Assembly: GCA_016714895.1 (NCBI GenBank)
Contig: JADKBV010000011.1
Span: 1,426,001-1,490,000, forward strand
Origin: Saprospiraceae bacterium
GTDB taxonomy: Bacteria > Bacteroidota > Bacteroidia > Chitinophagales > Saprospiraceae
Direction of reading: 5' to 3'
Length of the DNA: 64,000 nucleotides
How positions within the stretch are numbered: position 1 is the stretch's first letter; each line of letters starts with the position of its first letter. The notes beneath the pieces are model-generated. The model saw only the letters and a program-made list of their open reading frames with translations. It ran no database searches and was not told the DNA's origin. Of the stretch, positions 1 through 12,523 are shown piece by piece. The translations under genes were made by a program, and so were the position numbers.

Positions 1-90
1 CTGATCTATCAGAAACCTGAAGGAGATTTTACTTACGGCGAACTGGTATACAAAAGTGTGTCCTACAATTTGACAGAACCTAAAGAATGA
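1..90 (+). pseudogene. 3' end of DUF6544-like gene (left copy, cut by window edge)
   Basis: The reading frame from base 1 encodes the last 29 residues of the protein at 59598-60699 and ends in TGA at 88-90. The residues are the same as those of the right copy. Only the tail lies inside the window, so nothing can be said about its integrity upstream. Confidence 0.8.
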
Positions 91-98
91 GAATGGAT

Positions 99-309
99 TG
101 TCAGAATCACTGATTTTGAGGATTACACGGATTACACGGATTTTGATTGCAACTAACCTAAATCGGTGCCATCCTTTCATCCGTTTAATCCGTGATTCAG
201 ACTATTTTTTTGTCAGAATCACTGATTTTGAGGATTACACAGATTCCACGGATTTTGATTGACGACTAACCTTAAGCTGTACTATCCTTTTATCCGTGAT
301 TCAGCTTAT
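99..309. repeat. ~112-bp palindromic repeats, left copy, two units
   Basis: There is one full and one truncated unit of the repeat family described at 58211-58717. Each contains an inverted pair around GATTCTGA/TCAGAATC with an A/T-rich loop. They lie immediately downstream of the left GxxExxY gene and mirror 59384-59590. Confidence 0.85.
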
Positions 310-328
310 TACTAATTGGCAATATTTT

Positions 329-709
329 TTAAAGGACCATTCTTTTAAATGTGAGAGACTTACTACCAAAATTGATAAGTAAGCCTACTTCCAATCTGTA
401 GGATTTGAGATAATTTAATATCTGAGCCTTATGAACTTCTTCTATTTGTGATACAGCCTTTAACTCCACCAAAACTTTGTTTTCTATCACAAAATCCGCT
501 CTTCGTGTGCCAATAGGTTCTGGCAAATCTTTATAAAAAAATATCCTGTTCAATTTCTCTAGCAAATTCCAATCCAATCTGCGTCATTTCCCAAGCTAAT
601 GCTCTTTGGTAAATTACTTCTTGAAAACCATTACCTAAAAATTTATGGACCTCAAATGAAGCCCTAATATTTTTTCTGTAATATCCATATATTTTAATTC
701 TGTAATCAT
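329..709 (-). pseudogene. GxxExxY protein, left copy, frameshifted
   Basis: This is the homologue of 58979-59359. The first half (GxxExxY region) and the second half (PD-(D/E)XK-like core) are in different frames. The break is at about 534-541, where a run of seven A residues replaces six in the right copy. Protein identity is otherwise essentially complete. A one-base change in a homopolymer is a typical long-read consensus error, so the gene may in fact be intact. Confidence 0.8.
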
Positions 710-971
710 ATTCTTCAAAATATTTTAATCCGTTTTTCAAAATGTCAGGCAAAAATAATTATTCTGTGTATCAAATTACCTATTTGAATGATTTTTCATT
801 TTAAAGTTAACCCCAGAATTACCTAAAATAAATTCCAAAAAAAGATATAGTATTTCAATAACTTGCCCTAACATTCAAATATAATGTAAATTTTCCACAC
901 AGGAAATCCGGTATTATTTGCCTCTTCTTTTTTGGGAGTAGTAGTTCATTCAACTTAATCCGTATCGTTCA

Positions 972-1489
972 TTTTCAGAATCACAGATTTTAAAGATTAC
1001 ACAGATTCCACAGATTTTGACTAACTAACCTTAAACTGTGCCATCCTTTCATCCGTTTAAACCGTAATTCTGATTATTTTTTGTCAGAATCACTGATTTT
1101 GAGGATTACACAGATTTCACGGATTTTGATTGACGACTAACCTTAATCTGTGCAATCCTTTCATCCGTTTAATCCGTGATTCTGATTATTTTTTTGTCAG
1201 AATCACTGATTTTGAAGATTTCACAGATTCCACGGATTTTGATTGGCGACTAACCTTAATCTGTGCCATCCTTTCATCCGTTTAATCCGTGATTCTGATT
1301 ATTTTTTGTCAGAATCACTGATTTTGAAGATTACACAGATTTCACGGATTTGAATTGACGACTAACCTTAATCTGTGCCATCCTTTCATCCGTTTAATCC
1401 GTGATTCTGATTATTTTTTGTCAGAATCACTGATTTTGAGGATTGGATTCCAGGCGTCTGAGATTCCACAATTGATTTTGATTGGCGGT
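972..1489. repeat. ~112-bp palindromic repeat array, left copy
   Basis: About four and a half tandem units lie upstream of the left GxxExxY gene, mirroring 58211-58717. The last unit runs into a disordered piece around 1441-1489 that differs from the right copy. Confidence 0.85.
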
Positions 1490-1689
1490 CACAGACTTCC
1501 TTAAGTGAATAATGTAAAGTATATGGGAGAACCTTACGTATGGTATTACAGTTCCTATTTTTCAACAAAAAAAACCATTTTATTTGGTATCCTCCACAGA
1601 AAATTACATTTGTCATTTCATAAGGACTTCAACATGTAGTAAGTAAGTCCTGATTTCAGGTATTTTCCTCAAATTTATACAGACCTAAG

Positions 1690-4600
1690 ATGTTTATACA
1701 CCACAACGTTTTACACACCACATCCCACCTTTTTTGCAAAAACTTTGTTTTTATTGGCTTTTGTTTGGGTCAGCACCTGTCAGACGTGGGCTCAAATCAA
1801 TCAAACCCAACGATCGGGATTTACCTGGATATCCACTGAAAATGTCACCGACAAATCTTATGGTTCGGGATATACGATGTACAGTGCTGCTTATCCGGCT
1901 TTTAAAAACTATCCCGGCCCGGACAACTTCCAGACAGGATTGAGCAGTAGTTGGCTGTCAACACAGAGGACCGGCAATGAACCTTCTCAGTTTTACACCA
2001 CCATAGAAGGAGGTTTGGGCTGGTGGCACGATACCCGATTCGGAACCAAAGTTCCTAAGTTTATCATGGGAGGTGTCTCCTACAATTTTACGCGTGGGCC
2101 AACGGTCCCGGCGCAGGCAGAAGTAACGTATTGCCAAATGGTCATCGGGACTGGAGCACGCCCGGCGGTAAATACGGGTAGCCCAATTGTCAAACAGACT
2201 TCTTTGGGCCCGGACGGTCTCAACATGGCGCAAAGCGTCAACGGTGAATTGTTGGGTTACGGATATATTCCGCTTCCCTCACAGAGCCCCTCCAAAATAC
2301 TGCAGGCACCGGAATCGAAACGGGCAATCAATGCTGACTTTGTTTCTGAATACCACAAACTTTATGGCCATGCCACTTTCTTTTTGCCGACTTTCTGGAC
2401 AGAACCGGCCTTATCTGACCCTGCCCTGAAGGTTTATTTCTTGATTCAAGACCTTCCGAACCCAATGGGATTCGGTATCGAACATGGATCACCGGCCATT
2501 ATATCAAAAGACGATATGGGGACTTCTTTCGCCAAAGTTGAAAGACTTCAATTTCCTGCCAACAATGAAACAATTCCATCCCTTCTCAATCAAATTTCAG
2601 TGTATTCTCAGGATGCTCTGTGGAATGATTTAAACATGGTTTAACGGTGGACCGGTTGTTTCTCCCGGCATAAATAAATCCGGTGTCTTTGATGTTTCTT
2701 TTGTTAATAACGGCGGTTCTATGGCAGCAGAAATTGACAATAAAAACATACATTTGAATTTTATGAATAATATCCAGCAAAAATTTGACCAATATGGGTT
2801 TTTGAATATAACCTGAATATCGTAGAAAAAAGGTAATAACTTCCTGCTTCCTGAATATTTTAAACTCAATGATGAAAACCGGTGGTTGGCAATAACAGCT
2901 GATGAGGTACTGCTTTCCACCCAATTACTTCAAACCAATGTACCGGTATCCCCAAGGCCGGAACTCACTTATCTCACGCCCAAAGAAGCTGATTGTCACT
3001 GGCAGGATCCCAATGGTCCGTGGAACAATCCCGGACCCGCGGCAGGTCCGTTTACCGCTGACCTCGGCGACGGTACTACGGTGACCTATTATTGGTATCG
3101 TTTTTGTAGACCAGCCGTCCGTCGTCATGCCAATCTTCCGGAAATATGCGTTCAAAACTGCAGCAAGGTTGAACTTATACACGCCAATTGGCATCATACG
3201 GACGAATATCTGGCACCTCCGTCCGTCGGCAGGATAGCAACCCTTGATCCGGCAGTTATTGTTCAGCCACCTGCCGGTCTGGAAATCGGATATGTTCCCA
3301 TTGTCACCCGCCAGGAAAAGTCCAAATCCAAAGTTCGGGTATTTGTAATGGCAGGCCAATCCAACATGGAAGGATACGGTACCATTGAGGATGCCGAAAA
3401 CGATCCCGGAAGTCTGGCCGACGTCATCCGGGAAAGGGACAGTACAGGAGAATGGTCAACGTTGGGACAACCAGGCAACTGGACGGTTATGGACAATGTT
3501 TACCTGCATTTTGCCCGAAATGGCGAGACCATCAAATCCAGTGTTACGGTCGGTCAGGAGCTTTTTCAGATTTGATCGGACCCGAACTGATGTTTGCCCA
3601 CCAGATGGATGTTTATTATGAAGACCCCGTCCTGATCATAAAAACCGCTTGGGGTGGAAAAGCCTTGCAGGAAGATTTCCGTCCGCCATCGGCCACCGGA
3701 AATACAGAATGTACCACGAAGACGACGATCCGAAGGGTGAGAGATGACCGAAATTGTGAAGTGAATTTCCTGATTTGGCTTCAGCGGAAGTTGAGATTTC
3801 CAGGTTTTGTATGGTTTCAGGGATGGAATGACGGCGCGACAGATGACTTTCTGAATGAATATGAGTCCAATCTTTTCCACCTGGTCTGACATCAGAAGGA
3901 TCTGGAAAAACCGATTTGCCGTTGTGGTAGCCAGTTCGGGGGGCAAAGGTGGTTTTGAAGCCATCAATGATTCCTGGGTTCAGAGTATGCAAATATCGTA
4001 TCGGTGCCCAGCAAAACGTCGGATGTAATGACACTTTATTCGAGTAGGTAGGATTTGTGGATTCCAAACCCTTTTATCGCAATCTGTCAGAATCGCCCGA
4101 GATGCCATTTATCATTTTAATAACAATGCCCTTACTTTTTTATTAATTGGAAAGCGATGGGGAGTAATAATCCGCGCCATCAACGATATGGCCTATTGTT
4201 ATATCGACTGCACCGATCCGGTATCTCCGGGTATTGTATCTATTGGCAACAGGGTGTGGAATGACCTGATCGAGACGGTATTAATGATCCCGAGTGAACC
4301 CGGCATTCCGGGTGTTTCCCTGGTACTTTGGTCCATCTCGACGGAGATGGTATACCGATTGGGAGGGTTTCAGTGGCGTGCGGGTGACCGATGAAAACGG
4401 ATATTATCGTTTTTCGGGACTACAACCCGGCAATTATGTCGTTTTTGTATGGCAGGTTAACAATTGGGGCCCGGGCGAACCTTTGGAAAACTTTGTATCA
4501 ACCAACGGATTTCAGACCGATGCCGACAATAATGTGGATAAAGATAACAATGGTTTTGGCAATCCTTTTTCAGATATCATGTCAGGTATTGTAACGCTCA

Positions 4601-4976
4601 CCTCAGATGGAGAACCCTTAGATGACGGTGATCCGTTTAATTGTTATTTTGATTACGATGCAAGTGGCAATAATACCGTGGACTTTGGTTTTTATGACCC
4701 CAATATCAATACATCAAATGAAGATCCGGATTTTAGTGACAGCGGCATCCGCATCTATCCGGTACCTGTCGGCGATGAACTGAGGTTGGGAACGCAATCT
4801 TTGATTTGTTTACGATAACCTTATACGATGCAACCGGCAGGATTTTGTATTCAACCGATGCTGCCAAAAGTGTACTGACGATTGATATGTCGTCTAACGC
4901 GGCCGGATTGTATTTGATCAAAGCCACCCGACTGTCCGACCAAAAAGTATATCTTCAAAAAATCGTCAAACCGTAG
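1690..4976 (+). pseudogene. T9SS-secreted SASA-type esterase, left copy, many frameshifts
   Basis: This corresponds to the gene at 54683-57999. Segments of the signal peptide region, the esterase domain with the GQSNM motif, the B-type repeat domain and the C-terminal sorting domain can all be read, but they lie in at least six shifts of frame between 2090 and 4800. At about 4555-4565 the left copy keeps the G that the right copy lacks, so the two copies complement each other when the true reading frame is reconstructed. Confidence 0.85.
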
Positions 4977-5166
4977 AAATGGGTTTATTTGTTTGATTTG
5001 TGAAATATGTTTGAATTGTAAAAACTGTGTCGATGCAGCGCATGGGTGTCGATCACGCCGGCCTCTTCGTCCGGGTTTTATTCATCGTTGAATTTGTTTT
5101 CAACTTACCTTTGTCTACACTTTATTGAGGGAAGTCCAGACCGCTGTGTTTCACACAGTGACCATC

Positions 5167-5859
5167 TTATTTATCCTCTTTACTAAATGCTATGTCGAGC
5201 ACAAAAACTGGTTTAGAGCCATCTGTAGGTATAAAAGATATAGTTGATATACCTACCCTATAGTATGGTTCAAAGCTGTCGAAAATTTTTCCGATGCACT
5301 TTTGTGTTCCTTTTTGTTTACCCTTTGAGTATTCTGTCTCCCATTTGTCATCCATAATTGAACTTGTGTCAGTGAAAACAGGATGAACCATATTTAGTAT
5401 TCTTCCATATTCCATCTCAGCACTTTCTTTGTTGGAAAAGAAATATTGACACTCTAAAATCATAGGATGTTTAGTAGAGTCTTCTTGTCCGCCTTTTTCG
5501 GTTGTTAGAGAAGCATTACCATAAATCAACATGACTTGAATTGAGTCGGGTTAGATTTAATCAGGCCTTAATCTGTTGTAATGCCTTTGAAAAAAGACAA
5601 GGGTTTGTAGTTATTGAAAGTAGTGTCTGTTGAAATAAATCTCTTATCATTTACAATTATTTCACGAAGGTCTAAACGGGATTTGTCGAGAGGAAGGTTG
5701 TAAAAAATATTTTCAATAACAGGATGAACTTGTCCGGTCTGATCGGTGTCAGTCGATTGATTTGTTTCCTGGGCTTGAGGATTTTTAGTCACAAAGTTGC
5801 AAGCTTCCCAAAGCTACTGTCAAGGTCGTTATAATTAAAATTAAAAATGTTATCTTCAT
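5167..5859 (-). pseudogene. Secreted hypothetical protein, frameshifted
   Basis: The frame opens at 5857-5859 with a hydrophobic N-terminus rich in I, L and T, consistent with a signal peptide. It then shifts frame near 5795 and again near 5535-5570 before ending at TAA 5167-5169. About 230 residues would be encoded if repaired. No family was recognised. It lies upstream of, and on the same strand as nothing else but, the propeller lipoprotein at 5974-7119, with which it may form a transcription unit (the propeller gene first). There is no counterpart in the right arm. Confidence 0.5.
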
Positions 5860-5973
5860 TGTCTCACTGTTTATATGTTGTCTGTTTTGTCGTCATATCA
5901 TTGGGCATAACCTTTTGCCAAACGCCTGTTTGCTGCTGCCATATCTTTCGTTTGGTCGTATGTGCCTTTGGAT

Positions 5974-7119
5974 TTAATTCTCATATTGAGAAAATGTCGT
6001 AAAACATTTACCGTCATAACGGCTTAAACCAAACCATTTCGTTCCAAACCATAAGTTACCTTTTTTATCTTCTAAAACATTCATTACCGCATTGTTAACT
6101 AGTCCGTCTTTTTCATTAAAGTTTTTAATGTTCTTGCCATCAAAACACCATACTCCATCCTCCTCGGTAGTGAACCAAAGATTACCTTTTTTATCTTCCA
6201 AAATAGCATATGAGTTGCTGCTTAAAAAACCTTCCTTTGTTCCAAAGCTTGTAAATACTTTGCCATTATAACGGCAGGCTCCGTGGTTTCTTGTAGCGAA
6301 CCAAATATTTCCTTTTTTATCTTCCGTCATTGAAAAAATCATATCATCAGAAATATAATCTTGCGATTGAACAAAAGAGTTGTTGTTCGGGGTGAAATCT
6401 AAAGGATTTGTAGTATTGCCCCCCCTTCTTCTGTCTTGATTTGTTTTATAATAGTCTAAAGATGGAAGAAAGTTCTTGAAATTTTTCCATCATATTTCCA
6501 TACGCCACCACCATTCCAGGAACTAAACCAAATGTTTCCATTTTTATCTTGTATAATATCGCTAATAAATTTTTCGTACTTATCACCAAAAAATGAGTGC
6601 TCGTACTTATAAAGAAAATTAGTGAGATTCGTTCCATCATACCGATAAATTCCTTTATTCATCGCACCAAACCATAAGTTTCCATCTTTGTCTTCTAACA
6701 TACATGTAATGTTCAATGTGTCGGGCACAGGATATTTTGTAATTTATCACCATCATACCTGCATATTCCACTGTTGGTGCCAAACAAAATATTCCCTGCT
6801 CTATCTTCAATAATTGAACCTTCACATGTTGTTGCACAAACCATCTTTGGTAGTAAAATTGATAAATGATTTTCCATCATAACGGTAGCACCTTCTCCAC
6901 GAATGCTAAACCATAGGTTGCCGTTTTTGTCAATAAGCTGACAACCTACATTCTCGATCTGTTTTCCCTGAGTCCTCACAATTTTGGATGTTGTTCGGCT
7001 TTGGTGGTAAAATTTGTATGGTTTATCGACTGGTTTGTTGAAGTCTGTGCCTTACAAGATGTAAAAAAAAGACACAAACAGTAAAAAAATGATTGAGTTT
7101 TGAGTTTATACGTTGTCAT
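5974..7119 (-). pseudogene. Two-component-regulator-propeller-type lipoprotein, frameshifted
   Basis: Start chosen at ATG 7117-7119. It gives a basic N-terminus, a hydrophobic stretch and a lipobox ending FTSC, so a lipoprotein is expected. The rest is built of about seven repeats of the form D-K-x-G-N-(I/L)-W-F-(G/A/S), typical of the Reg_prop beta-propeller found in sensor domains of Bacteroidota hybrid two-component systems. No kinase or response-regulator domain follows; the last repeat ends at a stop at 5974. At least three frameshifts (about 6345-6450, 6715-6730 and 6980-7000) break it. A free-standing propeller may bind a ligand or a protein partner; this is inference. Confidence 0.65.
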
Positions 7120-7982
7120 ACATCTGAATATTTTTGTTTGATTGTAAAACAGTTTTTTTCTGTTGTCGTTTATGGTTGTTGATAACTTCCTTATTGAAGC
7201 AACTCTATTTTTTTTACTTATATAAAATTCGGGTGCACAATACTTAAAAATTTAAATTTTTCTGTTCGTGATGAAAGGTTAACAAAACGTCTGTATAAAC
7301 GTTTCCCTTCTTCTTACCGAAGCCAAATGTAAAAGGTACTCTTGTCCCAAGGTGTTATTTTGGGTAAAAAAAGGGTAAAAAAAGGTAAAAATTTGAGTAG
7401 AGTAGGGACGTTTTTGCCTGAAGTACGGAATTTGTGGGTTACAGATTACACGGATTTTGATTTATGCCAAACCTATCCTTTCATCTGTTTAATCCGTGAT
7501 TCTGATATTTTTTCTGTCTTTCATAACCGCTTCGAAGGAGGGGAATTTCGATTGGTCGACTGATATGAGATGTTTTTAACTTCGTTTGGTTATCGTGAAC
7601 TCCAAAGTCTCCCCTGCCGGGGAGATTTAGAAAGGCCAAAAAATGACTATGCGAAGCATTCAAAAAAACCTTTTTATCTGCCACAACCAAGGCAGGTCCG
7701 ACAAAAAGCACTAAACACTAAACATTTTAACCCTCAACAATCCTAACACCTAATCTTCTCAATTTTAAGATTTCAGGGCTAACGCCCCTCAAATTAACGT
7801 TTTTGAATTGTTCTATTAAGATGTCAGGGCTACGCTCCTTTTATTAACTTACGATTTGATAAGCAGGATCAGAGATACGAATTTAGGTACTACAAAATCA
7901 AAGTATCAATACAAAACCCCATAAACCCTAAACTTTTGAACCTTAAACAATTCCCAATACCTAATGCCCGGCACCTAATACC
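7120..7982. other. Gene-free stretch with repeat remnants and hairpins
   Basis: No credible gene is seen. It contains a solo copy of the ~112-bp repeat (7441-7510), a perfect 7-bp hairpin TCTCCCC-N4-GGGGAGA (7608-7625), stretches of the type 'aacccctaatacctaa' and one copy of a ~50-bp dispersed motif (7885-7935) that also occurs at 11602-11655, 50670-50731 and 54364-54415. Confidence 0.6.
7441..7510. repeat. Solo degenerate copy of the ~112-bp repeat
   Basis: The order of elements is the same as in the arrays (ACGGATTTTGAT, ATCCTTTCATC, GTTTAATCCGTGATTCTGA). It is isolated and about 70 bp long, and it has no GxxExxY gene beside it. Confidence 0.7.
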
Positions 7983-8007
7983 TATCATATCATATCATAT
8001 CATATCA
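7983..8007. repeat. Pentanucleotide microsatellite (TATCA)5
   Basis: Five perfect TATCA units abut the end of the left map gene. The right copy (54303-54322) has only two units, so the tract differs in length between the arms, as expected for slippage. Confidence 0.85.
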
Positions 8008-8771
8008 TTGCCAGATTTTATTTTTTTCGGTAAGAATGATGGGTTTGTGGTCTGTAACGACAATGGTATGTTCGTGTTGCGCCATATGACCACCTTTATT
8101 TCCGGTCATGGTCCATCCATCACGGGAAGTCACCGCATAAGTGGAGTGTGTAGAGATAAAGGTTTCAATGGCGACCACTGAGTTTTTTTTGAATCGCGTA
8201 AAATTAAACCTGTCTCTGAAGTTTGCGATTTCTGAGGGTTCTTCATGCAAACTTCTGCCGATTCCGTGTCCGGTCAGGTTTTTGATAACTTTATAGCCAC
8301 GTTTTTTTGCTTCTGTTTCGATCAGGTGACCAATGTCTGAAATTTTTACACCCCCTTTGATATTAAATATTGCTTTTTTCAGGATTTCTTTGGAAGCATT
8401 AACGAGTTTTTGATGCCCGAATTTATCTCCGCCAAGGACAAATGACGCGCCGTTGTCCGACCAAAAGCCATTCAATTCGGCAGAAACATCGATGTTGATA
8501 AGATCGCCTTCTTTCAGTACTTTTTTTGAGGAAGGAATACCGTGACAAAATTCGTTATCCACACTTATGCATGTCCATCCCGGAAACTTATAGGTTTTAA
8601 AAGGTGCGGAATTAGCCCCAAAATCCTGTAATATCTTTGCGCCGTAATCATCCAGTTCTTTCGTAGTTTTACCCGGCTTCTGGCAAAATTTTGCATTTCC
8701 CTTAACGTGTAAGCTACGACGTCACTTACTTTTTTCATGCCGAGGAGTTCTGATTCTTTATTTATAGACAT
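8005..8771 (-). pseudogene. map: Methionine aminopeptidase, left copy, frameshifted
   Basis: Start ATG at 8769-8771 and stop at 8005-8007. The N-terminal third is shifted near 8680-8690, and a further shift lies near 8560. The C-terminal half is in frame and is the better version of the two copies. It retains the GHGIG region and continues correctly to the QHEHT-containing end, where the right copy has lost a base. Together the two copies define one full-length type I aminopeptidase. Confidence 0.85.
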
Positions 8772-8976
8772 TAAAATGATTTTAAGATAAATGATGTGTT
8801 AAGCTGACCGGTTATGTTCGACTTCAGCCGATATTACTGAATATGATGTTGCACTCTCTATTGTGTGCTATCGATATAAGAAGTCAACAATATTTAAATA
8901 CCAAAGTTTATTTTGTTTTTGTGGCAAACAGAAGTTTGAAGCATGTTCTGTTACGCTGCTTTGGTAAAGTCCCTTA

Positions 8977-10141
8977 CTATTCAAATACAATTCCTTTGGG
9001 AGCAAATATTTTTCCGTCAAAGGTGGCTTCAAAAAAAGATAACCATTGTAAACTACATCATATAGTTTTTGTGATTAAGTAATTTTTCCAATAGAGGTTC
9101 ATATCGTATATGTTGAAATACAGGGCAAAGATCAGTTTGCCATCTACATCCACAAATACCATATTTTCCATCAGCCATAGTTTTAAATGAGCCTCCGATA
9201 ACTTCAATTTTGGAATAGGCAGGTTCAATGAGGAGTTGACCATTTTCGTTCAGAACCCCCTGAAGACCATTTTTTGTGATAATGTACCTGATGACACCGG
9301 AATTATACTTTTTGCCTTCTACCTTTTCATAACTCATCGCATTTATTTTTTCAGGTACAACCATATAGGCAGAAGGCCAATCCTCCTGAAAATCATCTTC
9401 TGCCAGCCTCCTTTTCAAAATCTTCTGAAATAAGGGCTTCAGCTGATTCGTTTTATTCCCGCTCAGGATGTTACCTTCTTTGTCAATATACACCACCGAT
9501 CTCCCCGATAGTTTGACACCGCAAGGGCGAGGAAGGTATTGTTTTTCTTCTATGACGTCCAATTCTTTTGATACGGCCAACTCATAAATGATCCGGAACT
9601 GACTATTGTAAATTTTCCATTTTCCGTTATGAACAACTGAAAAAAAATATTCTCGATCTGCCATGTATTGCGATGTTTACTGTCCTTAAAATACATCAAA
9701 ACTGCTTTTTCTTCCGGAATGGACAATATATGCAAGCCCGTCTTAGCGTCATCATCGTCGTAATATACCTGAAACCGACCATTATTGTTATATCTGATTT
9801 TGTCTATGTTTGTAAAATATTTTTTGGCGGTCACATCAATCAGTTCACTGGTAAATGTCTCATTAGTTGTTGATCAACAGATATTTTGAATCAGTATGGT
9901 CGAAACCCTTAATGTAATACGTTCTGTTGTCACACGTTGGCTCCAGCTAATTTCACCCTCACTGCTTCACGATACCGACCTTTACCTCAAACTGAAATAA
10001 GTGATAGGTTATATTTTGAGAAAAAATGTTTTCAGCGCAAAAGAAAAATATGGTAATAAATGGAATAAGGACAAAAAACAATTTTCTGATACTTTCAGTA
10101 AAATTCGACATTATTTTATTAATTATCATTGTGTTTACCAT
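8977..10141 (-). pseudogene. WG-repeat protein B, left copy, frameshifted
   Basis: This is the counterpart of 52181-53341. The chosen start (10139-10141) corresponds to the start preferred for the right copy. Frame breaks occur near 9140, 9500-9560, 9665-9700, 9880 and 9960-9980. Several repeat units remain legible. Confidence 0.75.
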
Positions 10142-10275
10142 ACTTTGTTCTTTATTGATTTTATCTTTTTTGTGTTTCTTATCATTAAGGCATGTAACAT
10201 TATTACATAGAGAGACTGGTATATCATAGCTGTTGTCTATTAATTTTTGCTTATATCCAGTCCAAATATTTTCAA

Positions 10276-11243
10276 TTACAAGGCAGATAATCAATTTTTT
10301 TGTACGTTATCAGTTATTGAAAATACGTTATCTTTTCTAATATAGACAAATTTGTACAATTACACATTGGAGAAATTTCTTCAAATGCTGAATTTATAAT
10401 ACCTTGGTAATCTATATTGTTTGAATATTTACCGATTATGAAACAGCCATTTCCTTCAGGCTCCATAATTCGCGGATATTTATTCACTATTGTTTTTTTT
10501 GTTTTCAAATCAACTATTTGCATTTGAATTATCTATATCGATGTATAAATATACATTGTCCTTGTCGATCCAGGAAAATATACCGATATTCAGGTTTGAA
10601 CAAAATATTGCCATTCCAATCGATTAACCCTTCTAAATCCATTTAATTCATCAGGGCGATTCATTATGACTTTTAAATAGTTGTCCATTCCGTTTATATC
10701 ATCATAAGGAAATGTTTGAAATATTTCTCCATTCTTAAGCAAAAGTAATACCTGACGTTTTTTGAAATTATAAGCCTTGAAAACAATGTTTCTTTTATGA
10801 TATTCATTTGTTCTTTCACTTAAACCCGCAACTGTTACAATCTTATTATAATTCTCTTTTTCAGAAACTATAGTCACAAAATTAGTATCAAGGACACTAC
10901 ATAACTTAAACTCATCACTTTTATTATTTTTGTATAAGTTACAAAGTAGGGATGAAAGGAATATAGTTTATTATATTTAAAATCTACAAGGATCTTATTT
11001 TGCTGTTTATTATACCAAATTTACCATTTTTTTTTAGCTATCATTTTTCTGAAAAGCTGTTTGGTAATAAATCATAAATGAAAGGACAATCGTGTCACCA
11101 TTTTTATCAATTATCCCGTATTTTTTTGTGTCAAAGTCTTTCAGAACGCCTGATGGCCTTACATATTCAACTTCATTTTGTGAAAAAATATTTTCATTAA
11201 CAAATACAATGATACTAATAATTATCAGATACTTATTCTTCAT
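10276..11243 (-). pseudogene. WG-repeat protein A, left copy, frameshifted
   Basis: This is the counterpart of 51076-52050, starting at ATG 11241-11243 with the same signal peptide. Breaks are seen near 11080, 11020, 10930-10950, 10600 and 10530. It lies upstream of WG protein B, as in the right arm. Confidence 0.75.
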
Positions 11244-11689
11244 TTTAAAATTTGATTAATACAAAATAACTTGCTAACATCCGCCATTGAGTTTTAGATA
11301 ATTATTTTATTATTTTTGATTTACAAATCATATTACATTCTAAAAAAAACATGAAAGTTAGTGCATAACATCCATTTTAAAACGTGTGTGATAGGTTTGA
11401 AAACGGTCATCATACTTTACCAAATACAAATATAATAGATAATCTTAACTCATAGTAGCTTCTGTGAATAAAGGGTAAAAATTTGGGGAAGGTAGGAATT
11501 TTTTTTGTGGATTTGTGAATTTGTCGATTTGGATTGACGGACAACAATAGGGTTACTGGTTTTTTTGAGGCACAAGTAACAAACATACGCCGGCATCGGA
11601 ATTTAGGTTCTTCAAAATCAAAGTATCACGGCAAATCCCCTTAAACCCTAAACTTTTAACCCTAAACAGCTCCACCTCCCGAATATACG
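11244..11689. other. Intergenic region, no gene seen
   Basis: A/T-rich and matching 50639-51075 in reverse. It includes one copy of the dispersed motif at 11602-11655 and short homopolymers. No RNA gene or ORF is supportable. Confidence 0.6.
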
Positions 11690-12245
11690 CTATTCCCCGT
11701 ACTCCACTACATTTTTAATCAGATAAGCTTTGCCCACCGGAATTACGGTAATATCTCTTTTGTAATCCATCTTATACGGTATATCTGTCAGGATGACCTC
11801 AAAAGTGATTTCTCCCGGGATCTGTTTGGCCTTGGGAACACATCTCGTTACTTCGATTTTGCCCCAATCCTGGGCGGAAATCAAAAATCCGTAAGAGATG
11901 CCGGCATAACGTACATCATAGGTAGAAGACCATTTTTCTACAAACTCTTCTTCGGTCATACCCACCTTCGTAACCTACCTGGGTCGCATCGGTTTTGTAG
12001 CTGTAATATTCCGGTGTGCAGATATCTTCCATCGGAAAGCCACCATCTAAAAAATGACTTTCTACCACTTCTTTCAACCACATAGTGGCATCTTCGACAT
12101 CAATCTCAACACTATCGACATCGTTTATCTCTCCAACCAATGAAGTGGCCAGGGTATCCGCTACTACCATTTCAGCAGCAACCGGTTCTTTTTTGTTCTG
12201 ACAGGAAAAAAATATACAAAACATCGCTAAAACAACTAACTTCAT
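11690..12245 (-). pseudogene. Hypothetical lipoprotein, left copy, one frameshift
   Basis: Matches 50084-50638 over its whole length with a single shift near 11960-11970, at a short C run that is longer than in the right copy. The lipobox (FFSC) is intact. The -7 box TATCTTTG is conserved upstream on the minus strand at about 12307-12314. Confidence 0.8.
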
Positions 12246-12523
12246 TTCTATGGGTTTTGATAGGGTAGGTCGTTTTTGTGTCCACGACTCCGCCGGATAA
12301 TAAATCGCAAAGATAACGTTTGTCCAAAACTAATTTCTTTTTTTCAGCCTGTTCCTGGCTGATACCGAAACCTGATACCACCAAAAATCATAAAAGTAAA
12401 AAACCACAGCAGCATTTTTGGATTTTAAGAAGATATGTAGGTAATTTTGTAAGTACAATAACAACACATCAGCTATTTATTTGTTACACCCAAAAGAAGG
12501 CCAACACAACCGGAAAAATCAAA

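Larger units (their letters stand above)
5080..7880. other. Segment specific to the left arm
   Basis: The right arm has about 220 bp of unrelated sequence between the esterase and map genes (54420-54640). The left arm has about 2.8 kb carrying two genes on the minus strand (5167-5859 and 5974-7119), a solo repeat and hairpins. The flanks match the right arm on both sides. No transposase, terminal inverted repeat or target duplication was recognised, so the mechanism is unknown. It could be a strain-specific insertion here or a deletion in the other arm. Confidence 0.7.

Noticed and set aside
1386..1616. Open frame on the minus strand in the left repeat array
   Set aside because: It runs through repeat sequence, and the right copy has a stop 12 codons after the start, so it is a chance frame.
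5106..5165. GAGGGAAGTCC after a TACCTTTG box resembles the start of the P4 helix of RNase P RNA (GAGGAAAGTCC)
   Set aside because: Only about a dozen bases match; the following AGAGC-type region and the 3' partner strand are absent before the next gene, so rnpB cannot be supported. At most it may be a truncated remnant.
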